In this document: positions 25,469 through 34,509 of the stretch, in pieces
Numbering within the stretch: the stretch's first letter is position 1
Layout of the letters: the number at the start of each line of letters is the position of its first letter
From: JAMXLO01 sp963696645
GTDB taxonomy: Bacteria; Pseudomonadota; Alphaproteobacteria; Acetobacterales; Acetobacteraceae
DNA: 64,000 nt
Assembly (NCBI GenBank): GCA_963696645.1
Contig: CAVOKY010000011.1
Coordinates: 558,001-622,000 of the forward strand
Direction: 5' to 3'
Notes under the pieces: model-generated
Database searches by the model: none
What the model was told of the DNA's origin: nothing
The model's input: only the letters and a program-made list of their open reading frames with translations
Program-made: the position numbers and the translations under genes

Positions 25469-26506
25469 TCACGCCGCGGCTGCTCCGGCCGCCGCGGAGG
25501 GACGCCGGTACGTCTCGCCGCGCTTCATCATCGCCCAGGCGGTGCGGGCCATTTTGTTGGCGAGCGCCACGGCGACGAGCTTGCGCGGTTTGCGGAGCAG
25601 CAGCGCCCGCAACCACTCCGTCATTTGCTGGCTACCTGGCCTCATGGCGGCATTGATCACCGCGGTGGCACCAGAAACGAGCAGGACGCGGAGCCGTTCA
25701 TTACCGGCCCGGCTGATGCCGCCCATTCGTTGCTTGCCACCGGTCGAACGCTCCTTCGGCGTGAGGCCCGCCCAAGCGGCGAGATGGCGTCCGGATTCGA
25801 ACATCTCCGGGTCGATCTCGACGGCAAGCGTCAACGCGGTTACCGGGCCCACGCCCGGGATGGTGACCAGACGCTGGCTGACCTCGCTGGCTTTGTGCGC
25901 GGCGTTCAGTTTGGCGTCGACGTTTTTGACACGGGCGTCGATTTCGTCGATCTGTTGACCCAGAAGAACGAACATCTCCTTGGCTTCCGGCGGGATGGCG
26001 ACCTCTTGTTCAATAGCAAAGAGCAACGGCACGATCTTTCCGGCTCCTTTACCAGCGATGACGCCGAACTCGGCGGCATGACCGCGCACCGTGTTGATCA
26101 GAGCGGTGCGCTGACCGATCAAGGTCTCACGCACCTTCAGGACCATGCCCTGAGCCTGTTGCGTGACAGATTTCGCCGGCACGAAATGCATGCCCGGACG
26201 CCCGGCGGCTTCGCAGATCGCTTCGGCGTCGTTGCGATCGTTTTTGCCGCGTTTGACATAGGGTTTGACGTACTGAGGCGGGATGAGACGCACCGTGTGG
26301 CCGAGCGCGGTCAGTTCGTGAGCCCAATAATGAGAAGAGCCACAGGCTTCCAGGGCGACGACGGTGGACGGCAGCTTCCTGAAGAAGGAGATCATCTGCG
26401 CGCGGCGGAGATTGATCCGTAACACCGGCCGGTCTTGCTGATCGATGCCGTGTAACGTGAACACGGCTTTGGACGTGTCGATGCCTATGCGCTTATATTG
26501 GGTCAT
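25469..26506 (-). CDS. IS110-family transposase
   Basis: A 345-residue DEDD transposase. The N-terminal RuvC-like domain reads YKRIGIDTSKAVFTLHGID (first Asp), VVALEACGSSHYWAHEL (Glu), and KNDRNDAEAICEA (the DD pair). The C-terminal Transposase_20 domain has LVTIPGVGPVTALTLAVEI and HLAAWAGLTPKERSTGGKQRMGGISRAGNERLR over two stretches, including the serine region. I chose ATG 26506 (MTQYKRIG) with GGAG-like sequence upstream. IS110 elements lack clear inverted repeats, so the outer limits are not defined. Confidence 0.9.
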   Translation of the reverse strand: MTQYKRIGIDTSKAVFTLHGIDQQDRPVLRINLRRAQMISFFRKLPSTVVALEACGSSHYWAHELTALGHTVRLIPPQYVKPYVKRGKNDRNDAEAICEAAGRPGMHFVPAKSVTQQAQGMVLKVRETLIGQRTALINTVRGHAAEFGVIAGKGAGKIVPLLFAIEQEVAIPPEAKEMFVLLGQQIDEIDARVKNVDAKLNAAHKASEVSQRLVTIPGVGPVTALTLAVEIDPEMFESGRHLAAWAGLTPKERSTGGKQRMGGISRAGNERLRVLLVSGATAVINAAMRPGSQQMTEWLRALLLRKPRKLVAVALANKMARTAWAMMKRGETYRRPSAAAGAAAA

Positions 26507-26693
26507 GGACGGCTCCGGTCTTGGTTGCTCACAGCCCCAATTCTGGCACTCGATGCCGCGGGGCCGTCCACCCCAACAGATTTGAACAAATCGTGTGGTG
26601 ACCCCATGGTACCCGAGATTGGCGAACGACAATGCTGCGGGCAATGCCCGGGCAGTAGCGGCATGACCCGCCCCACACATCGTCATGCTCTCC

Positions 26694-26863
26694 TCGTCAA
26701 TCGGCGAATGAACAAGTCGCAGCAGATGCGCTGGTCCCGAAGAGGCGCCGATCTCCTGCTCCAGGTTCGCTGCGCGCTCTACAATGGAACGCTCGGCTCA
26801 GGGTTGGGCCACCGGTTTCAGCCGCATGCCAACCAGGACGAACAGTCGGCCACCGCGGCATAA
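26694..26863 (+). pseudogene. Transposase C-terminal remnant (ISKra4-like)
   Basis: The plus frame reads LVNRRMNKSQQMRWSRRGADLLLQVRCALYNGTLGS over about 36 residues and stops at 26863. This RMNKxQQMRWSxxGAxLLLQVR pattern is the C-terminal end of a transposase group I associate with ISKra4-type elements. The rest of the gene is absent. Confidence 0.55.
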
Positions 26864-27014
26864 TCCCCCCATTCTCTGGACACTCCCCTGACTGGCGTGT
26901 CGAGAAGCTTCGGCAATTCTGGGAACTCGTCACCTCGCCCACTCCGTTCCGGTACGGGAACGATGAACGATGTGAGAGCAAGCCGCCGTTCCGACGAACG
27001 ACGGCTTGCCGTGC
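26864..27014. other. Short intergenic stretch
   Basis: Nothing recognisable between the transposase remnant and the ester-cyclase-like gene. A GC-rich inverted pair (GCCGTTCC/ACGACGGC region, 26985-27005) lies just beyond the gene end and could act as a terminator. Confidence 0.25.
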
Positions 27015-27464
27015 TCAAACGGTACGGAGCAACCTGAGTTGGGTCAGGGCAGTGACTCCGTCGTCCAGACCGATCTCCTCGACGATCTTGCCGTCCTTTA
27101 GTTTGAGAACGGTGATGCCCGTGAAGTGCATCTTTCGGCCCGTGTTGGCTACCAGGCCGCCAGCGAGGAAGTCGTTGAATGCCGGTCCGGTGTGAGTGCC
27201 TCCACCCTCCCACTGGCCGACGACGTAGTCCCCCTCGGCGATGAGAGCAGCCGTGCCCCAGAAGTTGAGGTCGGGGAACGCTGCGCGGAAATCGGTCATG
27301 AAGGCCTTGATGTCTTCGCGACCTTTCCGCGGCTCATGCAGCGAATATTTCAGCAACATACCCGGCGCGGCGATCTCATCGACCACGCCCAGTTTGCAGG
27401 TTTCGCCCCAGAAGTCGGTGAACCAGCGGCCGACGATGGCCTTGTTATCATCTTGCAAGCTCAT
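27015..27464 (-). CDS. SnoaL/ester-cyclase-like small enzyme
   Basis: A 149-residue protein of the NTF2-like alpha+beta fold: NKAIVGRWFTDFWGE, GREDIKAFMTDFRAAFPDLNFWGT, YVVGQWEGGGTHTGPAFNDFLAGGLVANTGRKMHFTGITVLKLKDGKIVEEIGLDD split across the second half. This matches SnoaL-like polyketide cyclases and similar hydrolases and dehydratases; the true substrate is unknown. I chose ATG 27464 (MSLQDDN) over one five codons upstream. It stands alone between IS remnants. Confidence 0.75.
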   Translation of the reverse strand: MSLQDDNKAIVGRWFTDFWGETCKLGVVDEIAAPGMLLKYSLHEPRKGREDIKAFMTDFRAAFPDLNFWGTAALIAEGDYVVGQWEGGGTHTGPAFNDFLAGGLVANTGRKMHFTGITVLKLKDGKIVEEIGLDDGVTALTQLRLLRTV

Positions 27465-28135
27465 ACGAGTGCCTTTCAATTGTTGCTCCGCAGGTCACCG
27501 GTTGGTGCGATGACCTTGGCATGTACGTAGCTTATTGAGGGCATGTGCGAACTCCGGTTCTTGCTCCCGTATCAAACCTCAGGTCACTGGTTCCTTCGCC
27601 ATTCGTCCTCGGTCCTCAGGGCACCGCGAAGTGCACGGGGTCAGCTCCATGACGCTCAGGAAAGCGCAGACCCGAGGCCGCTGAATAATCCGCGATGGCG
27701 TAATGTCTGGTCCTGAGGCGATCACCTCCCAGTCTGAGTGACCGCATTGGGCGCAGTCCCGACCGACTGCATTTGACCGGAACGGTGAAGGTTTTCGGAC
27801 GCCGGCCCGCACGGGTCGAGCGTGAGGGATAGGGGCCGACGTACGGAAACCGCCCAAGCACGAACCCGCGGGGGCACAGGCCCGACGTTATGGGGATTTG
27901 AGAATTCTGGTGGAGCGGTTCAGGCGGCGCGGTGATTGCGCGACGCGATTTAGTGGCGCGGCGCAGTGGTGATCGCGGTCCGCGAGCGCGGCAACAGTGC
28001 CACGTGATGTCGACGGGCAACGCGATCCGGCTTTCATCGTCGCGGTCAGGTCATTGGTGATCGATGCAGGTGCATGACGAACCGCTGGCTGAAGCGCCAC
28101 GGCTTCGGCGGGAGGTTGAGGTTCATCGTGCTGGA
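27465..28135. other. Intergenic region, probably the tail of an IS91-type remnant
   Basis: About 670 bp without a gene I can support. It follows the 3' end of the IS91-type transposase fragment, so part of it may be the non-coding end of that element. No inverted repeats are obvious, which is normal for IS91. Confidence 0.4.
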
Positions 28136-28600
28136 TCATGACACCGTGGTCCCGGTGTCGCGATGTGACGATGGTGGCGCGCGCGCCCGAGCCGCACGCT
28201 GGAAGATCTCTATGATGACCATACGGCCGCCGCAGCAGGGGCATGGCGGACGCAGGTCGGGCGGCGACGCGGCGTCCTCGACCTCGACTCGTGCAGGCGC
28301 AGCAAGCAGCTCCCGGGCACGCGCGACGTTAGCCTTGCGGCCGGCGCTGGCGAGGAAGCCGTAGTGACGGATGCGGTGGAAGCCCTTCGGCAGAACGTGG
28401 AGCAGGAAGCGGCGGATGAATTCGTCCGGACTGAGCGTCATCGTGCTTTGGCGGTCGGCATTGTCGCGGCGATAGTCCTTGTAGCGGAACGTGACACCGG
28501 TCTCATCGAGCGCGATGAGCCGATGGTTCGAGATGGCGACGCGCATGGCGTGGCATCCGACATCAAGCAAAGTCAGCGGATTACACCACCGTCCGTTCCG
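28136..28600 (-). pseudogene. IS91-family (Y2 rolling-circle) transposase, C-terminal part
   Basis: The frame reads RVAISNHRLIALDETGVTFRYKDYR, MTLSPDEFIRRFLLHVLPKGFHRIRHYGFLASAGRKANVARARELL and a zinc-like CPCCGGRMVIIE. These are the last 130 residues of IS91 Y2 transposases (YKDYR...HVLPKGFxRIRHYG). The N-terminal zinc finger and catalytic tyrosine part is missing. It abuts the truncated TPR gene, so the element or a deletion probably removed the end of that gene. Confidence 0.85.
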
Positions 28601-28638
28601 GAGTCGGCACGCAACTCCGCATAATCACGGACTCCGTA

Positions 28639-29319
28639 TCATGCGTCGTATGCGGTGCTCCGCATACGGCGCATTTCGAGCGCGTGTATGTGCATGTGAA
28701 CGATCGCCGGGTGTTGCGGCCGGCCGGTCGCGTCCGACAGGGCGATCGAGCGTTCGATCACGTGAACAGCCTCGACGACATCCGAATTATATGCCGGTAA
28801 GCCAGTCCTGACGTCCCAAAGCCGACGAGGCGTACGCGTGATGAGCGCTTCTGCGAAGAGCGCCATCACGTCGTGGTCGTTTGGGAACTCGTAATGGACC
28901 CGGCGCATTTCGGCGGCATAATCGTCGTCCCACCTGTCAAACTCCTCGGGTGGCACGGCGTGCGGCTTCTGATAACGGCGAGACAGCGCCTCGACCAGAC
29001 GCCGCTCGACCCGCGTCGCCCGATCGAATCGCCCACGTACGAGGCCGATATTCGTGAAGGCGAGCGCGGTTACGGCCTCCGCCTCCTTCGCACCGAGATC
29101 GCGCCAGGGCAGGTTGTAGAAAGGCCCGCAAGCATACGCGATACCCCAATGGGCCATGAGGCAATCCGGGTCCGACTCAAGCGCCTTTCGGAAGCACTTC
29201 ACACCCTCTTCCTGATTGAAGCCATAGCTCCAGTTGAGGCCAAGGTTGAACCACTTCTGTGCGTCGGGTGAGGTGGTGGAGATGCGTCTCGTGTGGGCGC
29301 CGAGGTCGAAGCGATCCAT
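28639..29319 (-). pseudogene. TPR-type protein, C-terminus lost
   Basis: From ATG 29319, MDRFDLGAHTRRISTTSPDAQKWFNLGLNWSYGFNQEEGVKCFRKALESDPDCLMAHWGIAYACGP over two stretches is the typical start of a family of 500-600-residue proteins with tetratricopeptide-like helices. The frame stays normal through HPAIVHMHIHALEM and then turns into unrelated RRMRSTAYDA at the junction with the IS91 remnant. About 215 of the expected residues remain. The function of the family is not established. Confidence 0.75.
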
Positions 29320-29573
29320 TCGCAGATCTCCGTTGTGGCCGCCGGCCCTCATCCTGGCGTGGCTTCGTAGTCGCCTCGGACAAACTGACGGGGCGTCGGC
29401 GTCAGTGCAGGCGCGGATAGCCCGCCGCGACGGCCTCGTCTGCATAGCGGCATGGTGTCCGGTAGTCGACCTGGTCCGGCGGCACGACGTCCAGCAGCAG
29501 CATCGCGGCCCGCACGGGAGCCCATTCTGGCTCGGTGGCCACGCGTCGCAGCGCCTGTGCAAGCGCAGCCTTA

Positions 29574-30675
29574 CTCACCAGTCGATAATTAAGACGACAT
29601 TCCTATTGTACCAGCCCGCCAGCGGTGCTATGACGAAGCATGAAACGAGATGGACGCGGATTTGATCATCGGACGCTGGAAGCCATTCGATTGATGGCGG
29701 TCGAGCGTGTGCGGGGCGGGGAGCGTCCATCAATGGTGGTCGCCTCCTATGGCTTCAATCGCACGACGATCTATCGATGGCTCAACGCGGCAGCAAAGCC
29801 TGGTGTGGGACTGAGAGCACTGCGCTCGCGGCCGGCGACGGGGAGGCCACGCAGTTTGACACCACAGCAGGAGCAACAGGTGTTTCGCTGGATCAATGGT
29901 CGCGATCCACGGCAGTATGGCCTGGACTTCGGATTGTGGACGCGGTCGTTGGTGGCCGATCTGATCGAGCGGAAGTTCGGCATTCGGCTTGGCGTGACGG
30001 CGGTGGGAGAATTGCTTGCCAAGTTGGGACTGACGCCGCAAAAGCCACTGCAGCGGGCCTATCAGCGCGATCCTGAAGCGATTGAGGCGTGGCAGCGCGA
30101 ACGGTATCCTGGCATTGCCATGCAGGCAAAAGCCTCAGGCGGTGAGGTGTATTTCTGGGATGAGTCGGGGTTTCGTGCCGACGCCGTGCACGGCAAGACC
30201 TGGGGCAAGAAGGGTAGGACACCTGTGGTCGAGCGCCCTGGCCAGCGACAATCGATCAGTGCCGCCTCGGCGGTGAATGCGCGGGGTGGGTTCTGGTATT
30301 GCACCTACCAGGGCGGGCTGAACGCTGAGTTGTTTGTCAAGCTGTTGCGGCGGATGATGCGGCGGCGTACGAAACCTGTGCATCTGGTGGTCGATGGACT
30401 TCCCGCGCACAAGACCACGCTGGTGAAGACCTATGTTGCCTCTACGAATGGCATGCTGACACTGCATTTTCTACCCGGCTATGCGCCTGAGCTGAACCCC
30501 GACGAACTGCTATGGAGCCACATGAAACGCACCGGTGTGGCAAGAGCACCGCTGCGGCGCGGTGAAAAGCTGCAGGCGAAGATCGAAGCGCAGCTCAGCG
30601 CCATCAAGCGGATGCCTCAGTTGATACGGTCACTCTTCAAGGCGCCGAGTGTCGCCTATATTACCGACTGGTGAG
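29574..30675 (+). mobile_element. IS630-type element, group B
   Basis: Terminal repeats CTCACCAGTCG (29574-29584) and the complement ending at 30675, flanked by TA at 29572-29573 and 30676-30677. About 1,102 bp, one transposase. Excision restores the interrupted binding-protein frame. Confidence 0.9.
29640..30674 (+). CDS. IS630-family transposase (group B)
   Basis: A 344-residue protein: an N-terminal helix-turn-helix (GERPSMVVASYGFNRTTIYRWL), a second winged-helix region with LIERKFGIRLGVTAVGELL, and the DDE core with YFWDESGFRADAVHGKTW (Asp), PVHLVVDGLPAHKTT (Asp) and FLPGYAPELNPDELLWSHMK (Glu). The stop overlaps the right terminal repeat. The frame is intact. Sequence differs clearly from the group A and C IS630 enzymes in the window. 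Confidence 0.9.
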   Translation: MKRDGRGFDHRTLEAIRLMAVERVRGGERPSMVVASYGFNRTTIYRWLNAAAKPGVGLRALRSRPATGRPRSLTPQQEQQVFRWINGRDPRQYGLDFGLWTRSLVADLIERKFGIRLGVTAVGELLAKLGLTPQKPLQRAYQRDPEAIEAWQRERYPGIAMQAKASGGEVYFWDESGFRADAVHGKTWGKKGRTPVVERPGQRQSISAASAVNARGGFWYCTYQGGLNAELFVKLLRRMMRRRTKPVHLVVDGLPAHKTTLVKTYVASTNGMLTLHFLPGYAPELNPDELLWSHMKRTGVARAPLRRGEKLQAKIEAQLSAIKRMPQLIRSLFKAPSVAYITDW

Positions 30676-31422
30676 TAATCGCCGGATCTGTCGTGGTGGC
30701 GGTGACGTACCGGATCGTGGGGGTAGGCGGCGTCGCGGCCAGGATACGAAGCTGCTTCGCTACGGTGGACCGATGGCGGGCGAAGAACGCATAGGTGACG
30801 CAGTCGACGCACGTGGCATCGACCTCGCCGCGGACGACGCGTTCGAGGTTGATCGGCTGGCTGTGAGTCTCGACGATTGACCCGAAGAAGGGCATGCCGC
30901 CCGCCAGTTCGGCGATCACGCGGCGCAGCAAATTCATGCCCGAATTCGAATGGATACTGTTGAAGACGAAACTGGAGCCGCGAAGGTCGGCCACAGAGCG
31001 GAAGGGCGCGTCTCGCCGCACGGCAAACACGCCGGCATGGGTCGGGCCGGCGCAATGGGGCGCGTCATAGACCGGCACGCCCAGGACCACCGCCTGCTCG
31101 GCGTAGATGGTTCGCAACGGCCAGCCGCACACCTGGGTGAACACTGTGTCGGGCTCGATCCGCGCGGGCACTGGTTTGCGCGCGAAGTCCAGTGCCGGGG
31201 GAAGGCCCATAACGCCGAGCCGTTCTGCCTCGGTCCGGATTGCCAGCCAGAAGGCGGCATTCTCCGCCTGCATCTCCGGCAGATTGTACATCGGCAGGCT
31301 GACTTGCGGCATCAGACGGTGGCTGGCGGCGACACCGTGGCTTGGGGCGTCCGCGGCTCGGAGTCGTCGTAAAGCAGTCGGCGAGGCGGTGACAGCGAGA
31401 GGAGGGTCCGCACCTGGTTGTG

Positions 31423-31638
31423 CTATTCAAACTGCAAGCCGTCGGGAAGTTTCAGGAAGTCCCGGATGCGCAGCGCCAGCCCGGTCATCTCACCGCCTCG
31501 GAAGCAGTGGACTGCGCATCGGCCGTCCGGAATTAGAAACATCCTCTCCACCTCCTGGCAGCACATCGGGCGCATGTTGCATGACCAACTCGGCCCACAT
31601 TGACACAGTAAACTGACATTTCTCAGATACCAGCTCAT
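31423..31638 (-). CDS. Small unrecognised protein (doubtful)
   Basis: A 71-residue frame: CNMRPMCCQEVERMFLIPDG then CFRGGEMTGLALRIRDFLKLPDGLQFE. It contains several cysteines and reads like protein in its second half, but no family is recognised and the start is unclear (ATG 31638 or internal ATG 31575). It lies between the binding-protein start and a biotin carboxylase fragment. Confidence 0.3.
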   Translation of the reverse strand: MSWYLRNVSLLCQCGPSWSCNMRPMCCQEVERMFLIPDGRCAVHCFRGGEMTGLALRIRDFLKLPDGLQFE

Positions 31639-31658
31639 CCCGCCATCTGGGGGATAGC

Positions 31659-31847
31659 CTACCCGCCATCCAATGGTCTTTGCGACGACGGCATCGTCGG
31701 GATGACGTCCGCGGAAGGTCCGGTTGGTTGTTGATTTTCATCACGCGAATAAACGGCGACGGAGCGAAGCCCCAGATCGGCCGCCGCCCGGGCGATGCGA
31801 ATGGCGATCTCGCCGCGATTGGCGATCAGGAGCCTGGTGATGGGCAT
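31659..31847 (-). pseudogene. Biotin carboxylase N-terminal fragment
   Basis: Starting at ATG 31847, three bases after the acyl-CoA dehydrogenase stop, the frame reads MPITRLLIANRGEIAIRIAR then AAADLGLRSVAVYSRDENQ: the first 39 residues of acyl-CoA carboxylase biotin-carboxylase subunits. It then becomes unrelated and stops at 31659. The rest of the gene is missing, so a deletion ends here. The original operon probably ran acyl-CoA dehydrogenases then a carboxylase. Confidence 0.8.
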
Positions 31848-31849
31848 AA

Positions 31850-33031
31850 TCAGATCCGTGGCATGCCCAGGCCACGTTCGGCGACGATGTTGCGCTGAAT
31901 TTCGTTCGTTCCACCGGCGATCGTGCCGGAGAACGCACTCAAGAAGTCGAACATCGGGCTGCCGAATGGCTCCTCCGCCAACAGGGCGAAAGCCTGGCCG
32001 TCCACGCCGCCGATCCGAACCATGAAAGAGCAGATCCGCTGGCGCAACACCGTCGAGGACAGCTTGACGATGGACGGCAAGACGCTGGCCGATGCACCGG
32101 GCGTTTCGCTCTCCTGCAGCACGCGCCGCAGCAGACGCCGTGCCGCCTGCATTTCTGCAAGGAAACTGACGAACTCGCGATGGAGTTGCACATCCCGCAA
32201 CCACGCCGCACCGGCCTTCAGCGATTTGCGGTAAAACGCCTCGATCTCGTTGCGTTGCCGCTCGCCGCCTTCGAACGAGATAACGCCTCGCTCCGAGGCA
32301 AGAGTCGCCTGTGCCACGCGCCAGCCATTGTTCTCTGCGCCGATCATGTTCGCGGCCGGGATCCGGACATCGGTCAGGAACAGCTCGCCGAACTCCGCGC
32401 GGCCGTTGGCCTGACGGATCGGCCGCACCTCCACGCCCGGAGACCGCATGTCCATGATGAAGTACGTGATGCCGCGGTGCTTCTGCGCGTTCGGATCGGT
32501 CCGTGTCAGCAACAGGCAGTGATCGGCGTACATCGAGTTCGACGACCAGATCTTCTGTCCGTTGATCACGTAATGATCGCCATCCCGCACCGCCCGGCAT
32601 CGCAGCGATGCGAGGTCCGACCCTGAATTTGGCTAGGAAAATCCCTGGCACCAGACTTCGCCGTTTGCCACCCCTGCCAGATAGCGGCGCTTTTGCGCTT
32701 CGGTGCCGTGCGGCAGCAACGTGCCGGGCATATGGATCAGCGAGATGGTAAACAGCCGATTTTGCGGCGCGTCCGCGCGCGCCATCTCATCGGCAACGGC
32801 GACCAGGTGGCGTTGCGAAAGCCCAGTGCCGCCGTACTCTTTCGGCCAATGCGGAATGGCGAGACCGACCTTGCTTCGCTCCGCCATCCACCAGCGCTGG
32901 AAAGCGATGTATTCCTCGTTCGAGGCCCGAGCCATACGAGCCTTCCAGTCGGACGGCACGACCTCGGCCAGCCAGTCGCGAATTGCCTGGCGGAAGGCCG
33001 GCAGGTCATGTTGCGCTTCAAGAATGCTCAT
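31850..33031 (-). pseudogene. Acyl-CoA dehydrogenase with an in-frame amber codon
   Basis: The gene starts at ATG 33031 (MSILEAQHDLPAFRQAIRDW) and runs through a TAG at 32633-32635 to a normal end at 31850. On both sides the frame is that of a full-length enzyme: GEVWCQGFS, stop, PNSGSDLASLRCRA. The stop replaces the Glu of the family motif CxGFSEPxAGSDL. Later blocks are normal: YVINGQKIWSS, ASERGVISFEGGE, FSGTIAGGTNEIQRNIVAERGLG with the catalytic-loop region. FAD-dependent alpha,beta-dehydrogenation of acyl-CoAs would be its role, paired with the next gene. A single base change (GAG to TAG) would explain the defect. Confidence 0.85.
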
Positions 33032-34125
33032 ATTTCCAGCTCCAGCGCGGAACGCCCGGACGACGTAATGGCGGCCAGTGCAGCGGCGGCCTGATCGCGC
33101 AAGGCGGTGTTCGCCATGATCAGCACTTCGTTCAGGCGCGCCCGCTTGAGGAAAATGTGCGGATCGAAGTCCCAGGTGAAGCCGACGCCACCGTGCAGTT
33201 GGACGCAGTCCGTGGTGACGAACACACAGGCTTCTGTGACTTCCGACTTCGCGAGCATTACCCACAGTTCGGCGTTAGGCTCGTCAGTCACCGTTCGCTG
33301 CACAGCGTGCCTGACGATCTCGTCCGCGACGGCCAGCTTCGTGGCCAGGTCAGCGGCGCGGTGTTTCAGTGCCTGGAATCCCGCGATCGGTTGCCCAAAT
33401 TGCTCGCGGGTTTTCATGTAGGCAATGGTGCGTTCGGTAATGGAACGGGCACCGCCGGCGCTGTCGGCAGCGACGGCGAGCGCCATGGCCCGTGTCAGCG
33501 CCGCGCGGGTCGCCGCCGCATCTGGCAAAATGCTGATGGGTGTCGCGTCCTTCAGCCGGACGTCGATCACGTCCCGCGTCCGGTCCCACATCGGTGCCAA
33601 GGTCACCTCGGCCCCGGCCAGGTCGACGATCACCCAGTCATGGCCGGTGTGCGCGAGAAGGAATGCCGCATCGGCGGCACCGAGGCAGCGCAACGTGCCG
33701 GAAACGCCGGCGCCGGATCGGATCAGGCCGCGTCCGTCCAGTGTTGCTGGCACCGCGGCGCTGATGTCCCCGGATGCCAGGCGCGGCAGCCATGTCTGGC
33801 GAATATCGTCGCCGGCGGTTTCGACGATGGCCTGGGCGGCCGACAAGCTGGCGATATAAGGCCCCGGCGCCGATTGCCGCCCGAGTTCGCCATGCAGGAT
33901 GGCGAGGCCCTGGGTGCCCATGCCAAGACCCCCATATTGCTCTGGAATCCCTAATCCCGGCCAGCCAAGTTGCCCGGCTTCCGCCCAAAGCATCTTATTG
34001 AGCGCGTTTTTGCCTTCGATGAACGCGTGCAGCTCCGTGCTGCCGCATTGCTTCGCCAAAACGCTGGCAACGCTTTCCCGTAACGCATCGAGAGTCGCCT
34101 GATCCAGCGCGCTCGCCGTCTCCAT
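33028..34125 (-). CDS. Acyl-CoA dehydrogenase-like protein (partner subunit)
   Basis: From ATG 34125 this is a 365-residue acyl-CoA dehydrogenase of the smaller type: GWPGLGIPEQYGGLGMGTQGLAILHGELGRQSAP in two stretches, TIAYMKTREQFGQPIAGFQALKHRAADL (the central helix motif), and CVQLHGGVGFTWDFDPHIFLKRAR at the end. Its stop overlaps the ATG of the companion dehydrogenase by 4 bp. In steroid and aromatic side-chain degradation such pairs form heteromeric enzymes; that function is inference. The partner carries a premature stop. Confidence 0.8.
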   Translation of the reverse strand: METASALDQATLDALRESVASVLAKQCGSTELHAFIEGKNALNKMLWAEAGQLGWPGLGIPEQYGGLGMGTQGLAILHGELGRQSAPGPYIASLSAAQAIVETAGDDIRQTWLPRLASGDISAAVPATLDGRGLIRSGAGVSGTLRCLGAADAAFLLAHTGHDWVIVDLAGAEVTLAPMWDRTRDVIDVRLKDATPISILPDAAATRAALTRAMALAVAADSAGGARSITERTIAYMKTREQFGQPIAGFQALKHRAADLATKLAVADEIVRHAVQRTVTDEPNAELWVMLAKSEVTEACVFVTTDCVQLHGGVGFTWDFDPHIFLKRARLNEVLIMANTALRDQAAAALAAITSSGRSALELEI

Positions 34126-34223
34126 CGCCGATGTCACCGTGCGGGCTCCTGTATTGTCGCGACAATTACCGTCACTACCGAAGAGTATACATCCACGGAC
34201 CACCGAGGCCTGGGGGTTGGTTA

Positions 34224-34409
34224 CTAACCGAAATCGTCGCCCTTTCTTTTGTTCCATCTCACCGCCGCACGCTCCATGTTGGGAGCCGGAGGCCCCATTG
34301 CCCCGCAATCCGCGCATTGAACTGCGAATGTACCGCTCTGCACAATCTGGGGCCGGTCCCCGCAGAATGGGCATGGTTTCAGTATCGGGACGAGCGCCTC
34401 CTGTTCCAT
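34224..34409 (-). CDS. Lar-like small zinc-ribbon protein
   Basis: The 61-residue protein MEQEALVPILKPCPFCGDRP then GTFAVQCADCGAMGPPAPNMERAAVRWNKRK carries the LKPCPFCG...V.C..CGA(x)...A...WN.R pattern of the Lar restriction-alleviation family, usually found on prophages and plasmids. Two CxxC pairs would bind zinc. ATG 34409 fits the family start, with GGAAAAT-type sequence upstream; another ATG lies 11 codons earlier. Its presence among metabolic genes points to a phage or plasmid trace. Confidence 0.7.
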   Translation of the reverse strand: MEQEALVPILKPCPFCGDRPQIVQSGTFAVQCADCGAMGPPAPNMERAAVRWNKRKGDDFG

Positions 34410-34509
34410 AATTTTCCTCTCCATGTGCGCGCCGGCCAGCAATGTCTCTCATTCGGACATACACGGCCAGGGGCGCGGATGGTACGGGGGGGCCGGCAGT
34501 CGGCGACTT

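Larger units (their letters stand above)
29402..31312 (-). pseudogene. PhnD/SsuA-type substrate-binding protein, cut by IS630
   Basis: The N-terminal part (31312 to 30678) begins MPQVSLPMYNLPEMQAEN and includes CGWPLRTIYAEQAVVLGVPVYDAP, HAGVFAVRRDAPFRSVADLRGSSFVFNSIHSNSGMN in two stretches and RGEVDATCVDCVTYAFFARH: an ABC-type phosphate/phosphonate-like binding protein. Removal of the IS630 element and one TA joins TDPAI to KAALAQALRRV without a shift, and the gene then ends VAAGYPRLH with TGA at 29402-29404. The protein would be about 271 residues and has no visible signal peptide. Ligand unknown. Confidence 0.85.

Noticed and set aside
26697..27213. Minus-strand frames upstream of the ester-cyclase-like gene
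   Set aside because: One overlaps the real transposase remnant on the other strand and none shows conserved motifs.
32633..32635. TAG as a sense codon (recoding)
   Set aside because: Other genes in the window end normally at TAG and most pseudogenes here show frameshifts or insertions, so decay is the simpler reading.
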